Below, one piece after another: positions 25,251 to 36,786 of a DNA stretch of 64,000 nt. The position numbers and the translations under genes were made by a program. Position 1 is the first letter of the stretch; each line of letters opens with the position of its first letter. The stretch is from Hydrogenophaga intermedia (GTDB taxonomy: Bacteria > Pseudomonadota > Gammaproteobacteria > Burkholderiales > Burkholderiaceae_C). The notes beneath the pieces are model-generated. The model was given only the letters and a program-made list of their open reading frames with translations, searched no databases and had not been told where the DNA came from. The DNA lies in NCBI RefSeq assembly GCF_023715105.1, contig NZ_JAMBNO010000001.1, forward strand, positions 248,001 to 312,000, written 5' to 3'.

Positions 25251-26246
25251 ATGACCCGTCCTGCCATCCTCATCACGCGCAAGGTATTTCCCGACGTGGT
25301 GGAACACCTGCGCCAGCATTTCGACGTCGATCACAACGACGCTGACGGCGTTCTTTCACCGGCGCAACTCATCGAGCGTCTGCAAGGCAAGGTGGGTGCA
25401 CTCACCACCGGCAGCGAACGCATCGACGGCGCTGTGGCGGGTGCCTGTCCGCAACTGCGCATCGTGGCCAACATCGCGGTCGGTTACAACAACTTCGACG
25501 TACCCGCGCTGAGTGCCGCGGGCGTGCTGGCCACCAACACGCCCGACGTGCTCACCGAGACCACCGCCGATTTCGGCTTTGCACTGCTCATGGCCACCGC
25601 GCGCCGCCTCACCGAGAGCGAGCACTTTCTGCGCGCCGGCCAGTGGAACCGCTGGGCGCTCGACATGTTTGCGGGCGCAGAGGTGCACGGCAGCACGCTG
25701 GGCATCCTGGGCATGGGCCGCATCGGCCAGGCGATCGCGCGCCGCGGCGCGCACGGCTTTGGCATGAAGGTGATCTATCACAACCGCTCGCGGCTGGACG
25801 CAGCCACCGAGGCCGAATGCAAGGCGCGCTACGTGGACAAGGCCACGCTGCTGCGCGAGGCCGATCACCTCATCCTCGTGTTGCCCTACAGCGCCGAGAG
25901 CCACCATGCCATTGGCGCGGCCGAGATCGCGCAGATGAAGCCCACGGCCACGCTCACCAACATCGCACGCGGCGGCATCGTGGACGATGCGGCGCTTGCG
26001 GCGGCGCTGAAGGAGCGGCGCATTGCGGCTGCCGGCCTGGACGTGTTCGAAGGCGAGCCGAAGGTCCACCCTGATCTGCTCACCGTGCCCAACGTGGTGC
26101 TCACGCCGCACATCGCCAGCGCCACGATCCAGACGCGCCGCGCCATGGCCATGCTGGCGGCCGACAATGTGATCGACTACCTCACCACCGGCCAGCCGCG
26201 AACCCCGCTCAACGCCGACATCATCGGAAAGGGCGCTCGCCCGTGA
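25251..26246 (+). CDS. D-isomer-specific 2-hydroxyacid dehydrogenase (glyoxylate/hydroxypyruvate reductase type)
   Basis: This is an NAD(P)H-dependent reductase of 331 residues. The Rossmann motif GILGMGRIG lies at 151-159, and the catalytic triad is Arg240 (NIARGG), Glu269 (FEGEP) and His287 (TPHIAS). The segment IVANIAVGYNNFDV is typical of the GyaR/GhrB group that reduces glyoxylate and hydroxypyruvate; 2-ketogluconate is another possible substrate. ATG 25251 is used; a GTG at 25242 that overlaps the FKBP stop would add three residues. The stop overlaps the rmuC start (TGATG). Confidence 0.9.
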   Translation: MTRPAILITRKVFPDVVEHLRQHFDVDHNDADGVLSPAQLIERLQGKVGALTTGSERIDGAVAGACPQLRIVANIAVGYNNFDVPALSAAGVLATNTPDVLTETTADFGFALLMATARRLTESEHFLRAGQWNRWALDMFAGAEVHGSTLGILGMGRIGQAIARRGAHGFGMKVIYHNRSRLDAATEAECKARYVDKATLLREADHLILVLPYSAESHHAIGAAEIAQMKPTATLTNIARGGIVDDAALAAALKERRIAAAGLDVFEGEPKVHPDLLTVPNVVLTPHIASATIQTRRAMAMLAADNVIDYLTTGQPRTPLNADIIGKGARP

Positions 26247-27619
26247 TGGCTTCCTGGCTGCTGCTGGTTCTGTTGGCGCTGGCGGTCATCGCCGTGCTGT
26301 TGCAGGTGTTGCTGCTGCGCCGTCAGCCGGCGCCCGACGCCACCGAACTGGCGCACCGCCAGGCCGTGCTGGCACAACTGCAGCAGGTTGTGCAGCGCGT
26401 GGAGCACGTGGAGGGCGAATTGCGCCGCGAGGTGGCCGACAACGCGCGCGCCGCACGCCAGGAGCAGCAGCAAAGCCTTGCTCGCTTCCAGGAATCGCTC
26501 ACCGCGCAGTCGGCCGAAACCACGCGCACGCAGAACGCGCAGCTCGATGGCTTCGCGCAGCAACTGGTGCAGTTGCGCGGCGCGCTGGGCGACGCGCTCA
26601 CGCGCCAGTTGCAGGACATGAGCGAGGCCAACGCGCGACGCCTGGCCGAAATCCGCACCACGCTCGATGCCCAGCTCACGCAGTTGCAGCAGGGCAACGC
26701 GGCCAAGCTCGACGAGATGCGCGCGGTGGTTGACGAGAAGCTGCAGAGCACCTTGCAGGCGCGCCTGGGCGAGAGCTTCAAGCAGGTGGCCGACCGCCTG
26801 GAGCAGGTGCACAAGGGCCTGGGCGAGATGCAGACGCTGGCGCAGGGTGTGGGGGATTTGAAGCATCTGCTCACCAACGTGAAGACGCGGGGCATGTTCG
26901 GCGAGGCGCAACTTGCCGCCTTGCTGGAGCAGGTGTTCGCGCCCGACCAATACGCCACCCAGGTGGCCACGCGACCGGGCAGCCGCAACGTGGTCGACTT
27001 CGCGGTGCGCCTGCCCGGCCGCGGCGATGACGGTGCGCCGTGCTGGTTGCCGATCGATGCCAAGTTCCCGAACGAGGACTACGAGCGGCTGCTTGATGCG
27101 CAACAGCGCGCCGATGTGGAGGGCGCCGAGGCCGCGGGCAGGGCACTGGAACAACGCATCCGCCTGGAAGCAAAGTCCATGGCCGAGAAGTACCTCGAGC
27201 CGCCGCACACCACGGACTTTGCCATCCTGTTCCTCCCCACCGAAGGCCTCTATGCCGAGGTGTTGCGCCGCCCCGGTCTGATGGAACTGCTGCAGCGCGA
27301 GCACCGCGTCACGCTGGCCGGCCCGACCACGCTCATGGCCATGCTCAACTCGCTGCAGATGGGCTTTCGCACGCTCGCGCTGGAAAAGCGCAGCAGCGAG
27401 GTCTGGCAGGTGCTGGGCGCGGTCAAGACCGAGTTCGGCAAGTTCGGCGACGTGCTGGCCAAGGTGAAAGGCCAGACGCAGACCGTGCTCAACACGCTGG
27501 AAGCCGCCGAGGTGCGCAGCCGCGCCATGGGCCGTGCGCTCAAGACCGTCGAGGCGCTGCCGCAGGAGCGCAGCAGCGCCTTGCTGCCGCTCGACAACGA
27601 CCCCTCCGAGGCACCTTGA
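26246..27619 (+). CDS. rmuC: DNA recombination protein RmuC homologue
   Basis: This is a membrane-anchored protein of 457 residues that limits inversions at repeats in E. coli and has a nuclease-like fold. It has an N-terminal membrane helix (about 4-25) and a long coiled coil (about 35-200, rich in Gln, Glu and Ala). The RmuC domain follows, with GDLKHLLTNVKTRGMFGEAQLAALLEQV, the conserved IDAKFPNEDYERL and SMAEKYLEPPHTTDFAILFLPTEGLYAEV. The start overlaps the dehydrogenase stop by one base, and the stop overlaps the MFS start (TTGA), so it is part of a translationally coupled set. Confidence 0.92.
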   Translation: MASWLLLVLLALAVIAVLLQVLLLRRQPAPDATELAHRQAVLAQLQQVVQRVEHVEGELRREVADNARAARQEQQQSLARFQESLTAQSAETTRTQNAQLDGFAQQLVQLRGALGDALTRQLQDMSEANARRLAEIRTTLDAQLTQLQQGNAAKLDEMRAVVDEKLQSTLQARLGESFKQVADRLEQVHKGLGEMQTLAQGVGDLKHLLTNVKTRGMFGEAQLAALLEQVFAPDQYATQVATRPGSRNVVDFAVRLPGRGDDGAPCWLPIDAKFPNEDYERLLDAQQRADVEGAEAAGRALEQRIRLEAKSMAEKYLEPPHTTDFAILFLPTEGLYAEVLRRPGLMELLQREHRVTLAGPTTLMAMLNSLQMGFRTLALEKRSSEVWQVLGAVKTEFGKFGDVLAKVKGQTQTVLNTLEAAEVRSRAMGRALKTVEALPQERSSALLPLDNDPSEAP

Positions 27620-28803
27620 ACCCCCGCTTGCGTGTGGATCTCGTGCGCCTGATCGGCTCGCAGATCTGCGTGCACGCGTGCATGACGGGCTTTCGCATGG
27701 CCGCGCCGCTGATGGCGCTGCGAGAGGGTCACAGCGCCTTGTCGGTGGGCGTGCTGCTGGCTTTGTTCGCCGTCTCGCCCGCTGTGCTGGCCTTGCCCGC
27801 CGGCCGCTTTGCCGATCGGCACGGCTTGCGCCACCCCGTGCGGGTGGCGGTGGCCGTGGCCAGCGCCGGAGCCATGCTGGCGGTGGCCTGGCCGGCGTTC
27901 TGGGTGCTGTGCCTTTCGGCCACGGCTTGCGGTGCGGCCAGCGGGATTGCCATGATCGCGCTGCAACGCCACGTGGGCCGGCTCGCCCACGACGCCACCG
28001 AACTGCGCCAGGTGTTCAGCTGGATGGCGGTTGGTCCTTCGATCTCCAACTTCCTCGGGCCGCTGCTGGCCGGCTTGCTGATCGACGCCGCGGGCTTTCG
28101 CTGGGCCTTTCTGTTGCTGGCATCGCTGCCTTGGTTGGCCTGGTGGTGGGTACGGCGCACGCAGGAGTTGCCGAGCGCGCCGCAGCCCGCGGATGGTCGC
28201 AAGCGCTCGTCCTGGGACTTGCTGCGCAACCCCGATTTTCGCCGCCTCATGGTCTTGAACTGGATGCTGTCATCGTGCTGGGACGTGCACACTTTTCTGG
28301 TGCCCGTGATCGGCCACGAGCGCGGCCTGAGTGCCACTGCCATCGGCACCATCCTGGGCGCCTTCGCGCTGGCTGCCACTGCGATCCGCCTGATCCTGCC
28401 CTGGGTGGCGGCCCGGCTGCGCGAGTCGGCCGTGATTGCCACCGCCATGGTCTGCACGGCACTGCTCTTTGCGCTCTACCCGCTGGCGCATGCGGCGTGG
28501 TCAATGGCGGGTCTGTCGGTATTGCTCGGTCTGGCGTTGGGCTCGGTGCAGCCCATGATCATGAGCACGTTGCACCAGATGACGCCGCCGCACCGGCACG
28601 GTGAAGCGCTGGGCCTGCGTGCCATGGCCATCAATGGATCGAGCGTGGTGATGCCGCTTCTGTTCGGCTCCACCGGCGCCCTGCTTGGGGTGGCGGGCGT
28701 TTTCTGGATCGTGGGTGCTGCGATCGGCTCGGCCTCGCCGATCGCCTGGCGGCTGCGCCCGCCGGCGGGCGGCCCGGCACCGGTGTCAACCCTGGAATCC
28801 TGA
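27616..28803 (+). CDS. MFS transporter
   Basis: This is a twelve-helix major facilitator carrier of 395 residues. The loop 2-3 signature is PAGRFADRHGLRHPVR, and the second-half counterpart is WVAARLRES. The start is a TTG overlapping the rmuC stop (TTGA), giving MNPRLRVDLVRLIGSQICVHACMTGFRMAAPLMAL. The substrate is unknown; the sequence has the look of a drug or small-molecule exporter. It is the last gene of the coupled set starting at 22723, and the Mrp operon begins 80 bases later. Confidence 0.88.
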   Translation: MNPRLRVDLVRLIGSQICVHACMTGFRMAAPLMALREGHSALSVGVLLALFAVSPAVLALPAGRFADRHGLRHPVRVAVAVASAGAMLAVAWPAFWVLCLSATACGAASGIAMIALQRHVGRLAHDATELRQVFSWMAVGPSISNFLGPLLAGLLIDAAGFRWAFLLLASLPWLAWWWVRRTQELPSAPQPADGRKRSSWDLLRNPDFRRLMVLNWMLSSCWDVHTFLVPVIGHERGLSATAIGTILGAFALAATAIRLILPWVAARLRESAVIATAMVCTALLFALYPLAHAAWSMAGLSVLLGLALGSVQPMIMSTLHQMTPPHRHGEALGLRAMAINGSSVVMPLLFGSTGALLGVAGVFWIVGAAIGSASPIAWRLRPPAGGPAPVSTLES

Positions 28804-28883
28804 TTTCCCGGGCTTTCAGCGCGTTGTCAGCGGGGCGGAAGGACGCTGCGTTTACGATCGCAGGTTGACCCGAGAGAGACACC

Positions 28884-31705
<2,822 letters not shown>

Positions 31706-31709
<4 letters not shown>

Positions 31710-32053
31710 TCAGCATGGAATTCCTGCTCGCCAGCGGCATCGGCGTCGTCACCGCCGCCGGCGTCTACCTCATGTTGCGTGGCCGAACCTTTCCGGTGGT
31801 GTTGGGTTTGTCGATGTTCGGCTACGCGGTCAACGTGTTCATCTTCGTGATGGGGCGGCTGTGGTTCAACGCCAACCCGATTCTCGTGGGCGAGGGCGCG
31901 GTCGCCGACCCGCTGCCGCAGGCGCTGGTGCTGACGGCCATCGTGATCGGTTTTGCGACCACCGGACTCGTGATCGAGCTGGCCCTGCGCAGCCGTCACG
32001 AGAGCGGCAGCGACCACGTCGATGGCCAGGAACCCGGAGGGCGTGAGCGATGA
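31706..32053 (+). CDS. mrpC: Mrp antiporter subunit C
   Basis: This is a small membrane subunit of 115 residues, homologous to NuoK, with three transmembrane helices (FLLASGIGVVTAAGVYLML, VVLGLSMFGYAVNVFIFVMG, PQALVLTAIVIGFATTGLVIELAL). The DPLPQALVLTAIVIGFA stretch is the family signature. The hydrophilic C-terminus is rich in His, Ser and Glu. The ATG overlaps the end of mrpA by 4 bases, and its stop overlaps mrpD in the same way. It has no function outside the Mrp complex. Confidence 0.94.
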
Positions 32054-33690
32054 GCGCGATCACCGCTTTCTGGCTGCAGCACGCTCCGGTGCTGTCGGTG
32101 CTGCTGCCGCTGTTCACGGCCGTGGCCCTGTTGCTCATTGGCGACTCGGGGGGCATGGCGGGGCAGGGTGGCGGGCACGACGATGCCCGGCTGCGCTGGC
32201 GCAGGCGCCTGTCGCTGCTCTCGGTGTCGCTGGGCCTGCTGATGTCGATCGGCCTCGTGATGCACGCCGCCACGGGAGACATCCTGGTCTACCGGCTGGG
32301 CGAGTGGCCGGCGCCTTACGGCATCGCCCTGGTGCTTGATCGGCTGTCTGCCCTGATGGTGCTGCTCACCCAGTTGGTGGCGCTGCCCGTGCTCTGGTAC
32401 GCCAGTTGTGGCTGGGACAGCCGGGGACGCCACTTCCACGCGTTGTTCCAGTTCCAATTGATGGGCCTGAGCGGCGCCTTCCTCACGGGTGACCTGTTCA
32501 ACCTGTTCGTGTTCTTCGAGGTCTTGCTGATCGCCTCCTACGTGCTGCTGGTGCACGGACAGGGACGCGAGCGCTTCCGCATGGGCGTGCATTACGTGGT
32601 GCTCAACCTCACGGCGTCCGGCCTGTTCCTCATCGGCCTGGCCATGCTGTACGCGGCCACCGGCACACTCAACATGGCCGACGTGGCGCTGCGCCTGCAG
32701 CAGCTGCAAGGCGATGGTGTGGCGTTCGCGCGCGCTGCCGCGCTGCTGCTGCTGGTGGTGTTCGGCCTCAAGGCGGCGCTGGTGCCCTTGTATTTCTGGC
32801 TTCCCGGCACCTACGCCGCGGCCAGCGCGCCGGTGGCGGCGTTGTTCGCCATCATGACCAAGGTGGGCGCCTACAGCATCATCCGCGTTCACTGGAGTGT
32901 GTTCGGCGAGCAGGCCGGCGGGGCTGCGCTGGTTGCCCAGGATTGGTTGCTGCCTGCCGCGCTCACCACGAGCGTGCTCGGCGTGCTCGGTGCACTGGCC
33001 GCGCATTCCATGGGGAGGCTGGTCGCCTACCTCACCGTCTCCTCGGTGGGCACGATCCTCGCGGGCGTCGGGTTGTTCAGTCCGGCCACGCTGTCGGCCG
33101 CTCTCTACTACACGCTTCACAGCACGATCGTGATGGCCGGGCTGTTCCTGCTGGTCGAACTCATGGCCGCGCAGCGCGGGACCGCCTGTGATCGACTGCA
33201 ACCTGCCAACGCCGTGCGCGAGCCGCTTTTGCTGGGGCTGATGATGCTGTTCGGCGCGGCCTCGGCGGCCGGGCTGCCGCCGTTACCGGGTTTCCTGGGC
33301 AAGCTCATGATTCTGGACAGCGCGGCCGGCCTGGCGGCGCAGGCCTGGGTCTGGAGCATCGTTCTGCTGGTCGGCTTCTTCAGCATCGTGGGCCTGGCCC
33401 GTGCCGGCGTGGTGGTGTTCTGGCATGTGCAGCCAGCACCCGCCGATGGTGATGTGTCCGGCGCGAGCCGCCCCATGCTGGCGGCCGCCTGGGCCTTCAT
33501 GGCGTTGACGGTGGCGATGGCGGTGTTCGCCTCGCCGATCAAGCGCTACACCGACGCCGCGGCCACCCAACTCGCCGACCCCATGGCCTATGTGCGCGCG
33601 GTGCTCGGCGAGGAGGCCGTGACACAGCCGACCACGCGACCCTATGACGGCCAGCGCGCTCCGGGCGGCGCTGCGAAGGAGCAACCATGA
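32050..33690 (+). CDS. mrpD: Mrp antiporter subunit D
   Basis: This is the second large NuoM/NuoN-like subunit, 546 residues and about fourteen helices. Typical features include LLTQLVALPVLWYASCGWDSRGRHFHALFQFQLMGLSGAFLTGDLFNLFVFFEVLLIASYVLLVHG, with the key Glu in VFFEVLL. LVPLYFWLPGTYAAASAPVAALFAIMTKVGAYSIIRV carries the conserved Lys of the proton path. It starts at ATG 32050, overlapping mrpC, and overlaps mrpE at its end. With MrpA it forms the ion-translocating core. Confidence 0.95.
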   Translation: MSAITAFWLQHAPVLSVLLPLFTAVALLLIGDSGGMAGQGGGHDDARLRWRRRLSLLSVSLGLLMSIGLVMHAATGDILVYRLGEWPAPYGIALVLDRLSALMVLLTQLVALPVLWYASCGWDSRGRHFHALFQFQLMGLSGAFLTGDLFNLFVFFEVLLIASYVLLVHGQGRERFRMGVHYVVLNLTASGLFLIGLAMLYAATGTLNMADVALRLQQLQGDGVAFARAAALLLLVVFGLKAALVPLYFWLPGTYAAASAPVAALFAIMTKVGAYSIIRVHWSVFGEQAGGAALVAQDWLLPAALTTSVLGVLGALAAHSMGRLVAYLTVSSVGTILAGVGLFSPATLSAALYYTLHSTIVMAGLFLLVELMAAQRGTACDRLQPANAVREPLLLGLMMLFGAASAAGLPPLPGFLGKLMILDSAAGLAAQAWVWSIVLLVGFFSIVGLARAGVVVFWHVQPAPADGDVSGASRPMLAAAWAFMALTVAMAVFASPIKRYTDAAATQLADPMAYVRAVLGEEAVTQPTTRPYDGQRAPGGAAKEQP

Positions 33691-34223
33691 CCACTGCCGA
33701 GGACAAGTCCACGGCCAGCCGCACTGGCTGGTTCGACCATCCCGTGCTCTCGCTGCTGCTGGCGGCGAGCTGGCTGGCGCTCTCGCGCAGCCTGGAGCCG
33801 GTGCACCTGCTGTCGGCCGCGCTGCTTGGGCTGATCGTGCCGCGCCTGCTGCACCGATTCGTGCCACCCAGGGGTTCGCGGGTGCGGTGGGGCGCCGCGC
33901 TGCGTCTCACCCTCGTCGTGCTGTGGGACATCGTGAAGTCGAACATCACGGTGGCACGCATCGTGCTCGGCCCCATGCGCAAGCCGCAACCAGCGTGGCT
34001 CGCGGTGCCGCTGGCCAGCGGGCACGAGCGCGTCAATGCGCTGTTTGCCAGCATCATCACCACCACGCCCGGCACCGTGTCAGCCGTGGTGGATGAAAGC
34101 CGGCAGGTCATCTGGGTGCACGCGCTGGATTGCGATGATGCCCAGGCTGCCATCGACGACATGAAGACGCGCTACGAGGCGCCACTGCTGCGCATCTTCG
34201 GTGTGGTGGAGGCATCGCCATGA
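33687..34223 (+). CDS. mrpE: Mrp antiporter subunit E
   Basis: This is a 178-residue membrane subunit with two or three N-terminal helices (VLSLLLAASWLALSRSL, HLLSAALLGLIVPRLL) and a soluble C-terminal domain. The family pattern is visible in LVVLWDIVKSNITVARIVLG and FASIITTTPGTVSAVVDESRQVIWVHALD. It is needed for assembly or stability of the complex rather than ion transport itself, as known for MrpE in other bacteria. It overlaps mrpD and mrpF by 4 bases each. Confidence 0.94.
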   Translation: MTTAEDKSTASRTGWFDHPVLSLLLAASWLALSRSLEPVHLLSAALLGLIVPRLLHRFVPPRGSRVRWGAALRLTLVVLWDIVKSNITVARIVLGPMRKPQPAWLAVPLASGHERVNALFASIITTTPGTVSAVVDESRQVIWVHALDCDDAQAAIDDMKTRYEAPLLRIFGVVEASP

Positions 34224-34495
34224 GTGTGTTGAATCTGGCCATTGACATCGGCAGCATGGCCGTGGCCTTGTCCATGGTGCTTTGTGGTTGGCGCCTCCTG
34301 CGCGGCCCCGAGGTGACCGACCGCATTCTTGCCATCGACACCCTTTACCTGAGCGCGGTGGCGCTGGTGGTGATGCTGGGCATGCGTTGGAGCACGCCGC
34401 TGCTGTTCGAGGCCGCCCTCATCATCGCCATGCTGGGCTTCGCGTCCACCGTGGCGCTGGCGCGATACCTCACCCGCGGCGACGTCGTCGAATGA
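34220..34495 (+). CDS. mrpF: Mrp antiporter subunit F
   Basis: This small subunit has 91 residues and three transmembrane helices. The signature RLLRGPEVTDRILAIDTLYLSAVALVVMLGMRW carries the conserved Asp residues of MrpF, and the C-terminal helix is LLFEAALIIAMLGFASTVALARYL. ATG 34220 overlaps the mrpE stop. A gap of 13 bases containing AAGGAG leads to mrpG. Confidence 0.94.
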   Translation: MSVLNLAIDIGSMAVALSMVLCGWRLLRGPEVTDRILAIDTLYLSAVALVVMLGMRWSTPLLFEAALIIAMLGFASTVALARYLTRGDVVE

Positions 34496-34508
34496 AGGAG
34501 CAAGCGCG

Positions 34509-34850
34509 ATGAACCCCGTGATCGAATGGCTGGCGGCCGCGCTCGTGCTGGTGGCGGCCTTCTTCATCCTGGTGGGCGCGATCGGCCTGATCCGCCTGCC
34601 CGATTTCTTCATGCGCCTGCATGCTCCGACCAAGGCGTCGACGCTGGGCGTCGGTGGTGTGTTGCTGGCATCCATCCTGGTGGGTGCGGCGCAGGGCCGG
34701 CTCGGGGTGCCCGAGTTGCTGATCACGCTCTTCGTCTTCGTGACGGCACCGGTATCGGCCAACCTCATGGCACAGGCAGCGCTTCACCTGGCCTTGCCTT
34801 CGCGCGCGAAACTGCCGCCCGACGTGGTGCCTGAGCGGCCTGCGCCCTGA
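34509..34850 (+). CDS. mrpG: Mrp antiporter subunit G
   Basis: This is the last subunit, 113 residues with three helices. The MrpG signature is AIGLIRLPDFFMRLHAPTKASTLGVGGVLLASIL, followed by ITLFVFVTAPVSANLMAQAAL. Its own ribosome binding site (AAGGAG) lies 9 bases before ATG 34509. The 3' end overlaps, on the opposite strand, the last 86 bases of the TetR gene, so transcription of the two could interfere. Confidence 0.94.
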   Translation: MNPVIEWLAAALVLVAAFFILVGAIGLIRLPDFFMRLHAPTKASTLGVGGVLLASILVGAAQGRLGVPELLITLFVFVTAPVSANLMAQAALHLALPSRAKLPPDVVPERPAP

Positions 34851-35466
34851 ACCCGAGGCCCTGCAGGTAGGCGTCCATGGTTTGGCGCCCGTTCTTGACG
34901 AGGTCGAACGCGCCGGGGTCGAGCAGCCAGTTCTGGATCAGGCCATCCACCATCACATGCAGGCCGAGCGCGGCCGTGGCCAGGGGCACCGGCAGAGTGA
35001 CGCCCTGTCGCCGCACCGCCTCGCGCAACGCGGCACGCGTCATGGCCATGCACTCGTTGCGCACGCGCAAGTGGCGCTCTCGCACGGCCTGCATTTCGTC
35101 GGTGTACTCCACCTTGTGCGTGGCCACCTCGAACACGCGGCGCGTGCGCTCATCGGTTGCGGTCTGGCGCAGCGCGCGGGTCATCGATTCGCGCAAGGCG
35201 TGCAGCGGATCGTCCTGCGCCGGCGCCATCTGTCCGACCTCGGCGAGCGACGCCTCCAGCGGCATCGTCACGCGCGCCATCATGGCGTTGAAGAGGTCGG
35301 CCTTGTCGCGGAAGTGGTGGTACACGGCGCCGCGCGTGGCCCCGGCAGCGGTGGCAATGTCGGCCAGCGTGGTGCTGGACACGCCCTTGGCCTGAAACAA
35401 GCGCTCGGCGGCGTCGAGCAGCCGGTTCCTTGTTTCCTGGGCTTCGGTTTTCGTGCGGCGGACCAT
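34765..35466 (-). CDS. TetR-family repressor, AcrR/TtgR type
   Basis: This is a repressor of the adjacent RND efflux operon, 233 residues. The N-terminal HTH is clear (MVRRTKTEAQETRNRLLDAAERLFQAKGVSSTTLADIATAAGATRGAVYHHFRDKADLF, 1-59), and the C-terminal ligand domain follows the TtgR/AcrR pattern (VHKVEYTDEMQ-like stretch, MVDGLIQNWLLDPGAFDL). The tail (about 215-233) is basic and Pro-rich. ATG 35466 is the first Met that starts the HTH. The gene is divergent from the efflux operon, and a 9-base-arm palindrome resembling the E. coli AcrR site lies between them. Its end overlaps mrpG. Confidence 0.92.
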   Translation of the reverse strand: MVRRTKTEAQETRNRLLDAAERLFQAKGVSSTTLADIATAAGATRGAVYHHFRDKADLFNAMMARVTMPLEASLAEVGQMAPAQDDPLHALRESMTRALRQTATDERTRRVFEVATHKVEYTDEMQAVRERHLRVRNECMAMTRAALREAVRRQGVTLPVPLATAALGLHVMVDGLIQNWLLDPGAFDLVKNGRQTMDAYLQGLGFRAQAAQAPRRAAVSRAKARPGEALPVP

Positions 35467-35507
35467 GAATGGGATACGACAGGGCGGGGGGATTACAAAG
35501 CTGTAAA

Positions 35508-35531
35508 TATACATACATTCGCGTATGTATA
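35508..35531. promoter_or_regulatory. AcrR-like operator
   Basis: TATACATAC (35508-35516) and GTATGTATA (35523-35531) form a perfect inverted repeat with a 6-base spacer. It resembles the known E. coli AcrR operator (TACATACATT...AATGTATGTA). A second small repeat, TTACA-AAGC-TGTAA, lies next to it at 35493-35506. Both sit in the 110-base gap between the repressor and the efflux operon. Confidence 0.8.
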
Positions 35532-35576
35532 CTCGTCTCCCTCGTTCGAAGCCTGCCGAACCCGAGGTCATTCCCC

Positions 35577-36773
35577 ATGCCAACGTCTCTCGCCTTGCCG
35601 CACCCGCGTGCGGCCCGCACCCTTGTTGTCCTCGCCATCGCACTTGCCCTCGCCGCTTGCGGCAAGTCCGAAGCGCCCGCCCAGGGCGCTGGCGCGGCAC
35701 CGCCGCCGCCCGAAGTGGGCGTCATCACGGTCCAACCCGGCGATGTGGGCCTGATCAACGAGTTGCCCGGGCGCCTGGAGGCCTCTCGCGTGGCGCAGGT
35801 GCGTGCCCGCGCAGCCGGCATCCTTCAGCAGCGCCTGTTCCGCGAAGGCAGCGAAGTCAAAGCGGGCCAGCGCCTGTTCCAGATCGACCCGGCGCCTTAC
35901 CAGGCCGCGCTGCAGAGCGCGCGGGCCACACTGGCACGTGCCGAGGCCAACCTCGGTCAGGCACGCGCGCTGGCCGAGCGCTATGCGCCGCTGGTCAAAG
36001 AGAACGCCATCAGCCAGCAGGAGTACGCGAACGCCCAGGCGGCGCAGAAGCAGGCCGAGGCCGACGTGGCCGCCGGCCGCGCCGCGGTTCGCACGGCCGA
36101 GATCAACCTGGGTTACGCCAACGTCACGGCACCGATCGGCGGGCGCATCGGCCGGGCATTGGTGACCGAGGGCGCGCTGGTCGGGCAGGGTGAGGCCACG
36201 CAGCTGGCGGTGATCCAGCAGATTCACCCCATGTACGTGAACTTCACGCAGTCGGTGGGCGAGGTCTATCGCTTGCGTCGTGCGTTCGAAGGCGGCCAAC
36301 TCAAGGGCACCGGCAAGGACGTGGCCCGGGTGCGCGTGGTGCTCGAGGATGGCAGCGTGTACCGTCTTGAAGGCCGGCTCCTGTTCTCCGACCTCACGGT
36401 GGACAGCACGACCGGCCAGGTGAGCCTGCGCGCCGAGATCCCCAACCCCGAAGGCCAGTTGCTGCCCGGCCTGTACGTGCGCGTGCGCATCGAGCAGGCC
36501 ACGGCAAGCGACGCGGTGCTGTTGCCGCAGCAGGCGGTCACGCGCAGCGCGCAAGGCGACACGGTGATGGTGGTCGATGGCGAAGGCAAGGTGACCACGC
36601 GCAATGTCACGCTGGGCGGCGAACAGAACGCACAGTGGGTGGTTCTGGATGGCCTCAAGTCAGGCGAGCGTGTCGTGGTGGACGGCTTCCAGAAGATGCG
36701 ACCGGGCGCCCCTGTCAAGCCAGTGCCGTGGACGCGGCCCGGCGAAGGCGCACCGGCCGTGAAGTCGAGCTGA
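35577..36773 (+). CDS. RND efflux periplasmic adaptor (AcrA/MexA type)
   Basis: This is a membrane fusion lipoprotein of 398 residues that links the RND pump to the outer-membrane channel. The lipoprotein signal ends LAACGKS. The protein then has a biotinyl-lipoyl half (VAQVRARAAGILQQRLFREGSEVKAGQRLFQIDPAPYQ), an alpha-hairpin (about 95-165), a beta-barrel and a membrane-proximal domain (LPQQAVTRSAQGDTVMVVDGEGKV). ATG 35577 has GAGGT 8 bases upstream. It is the first gene of a three-gene operon with the pump and channel. Confidence 0.95.
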   Translation: MPTSLALPHPRAARTLVVLAIALALAACGKSEAPAQGAGAAPPPPEVGVITVQPGDVGLINELPGRLEASRVAQVRARAAGILQQRLFREGSEVKAGQRLFQIDPAPYQAALQSARATLARAEANLGQARALAERYAPLVKENAISQQEYANAQAAQKQAEADVAAGRAAVRTAEINLGYANVTAPIGGRIGRALVTEGALVGQGEATQLAVIQQIHPMYVNFTQSVGEVYRLRRAFEGGQLKGTGKDVARVRVVLEDGSVYRLEGRLLFSDLTVDSTTGQVSLRAEIPNPEGQLLPGLYVRVRIEQATASDAVLLPQQAVTRSAQGDTVMVVDGEGKVTTRNVTLGGEQNAQWVVLDGLKSGERVVVDGFQKMRPGAPVKPVPWTRPGEGAPAVKSS

Positions 36774-36786
36774 AGGACGCCCGCAC

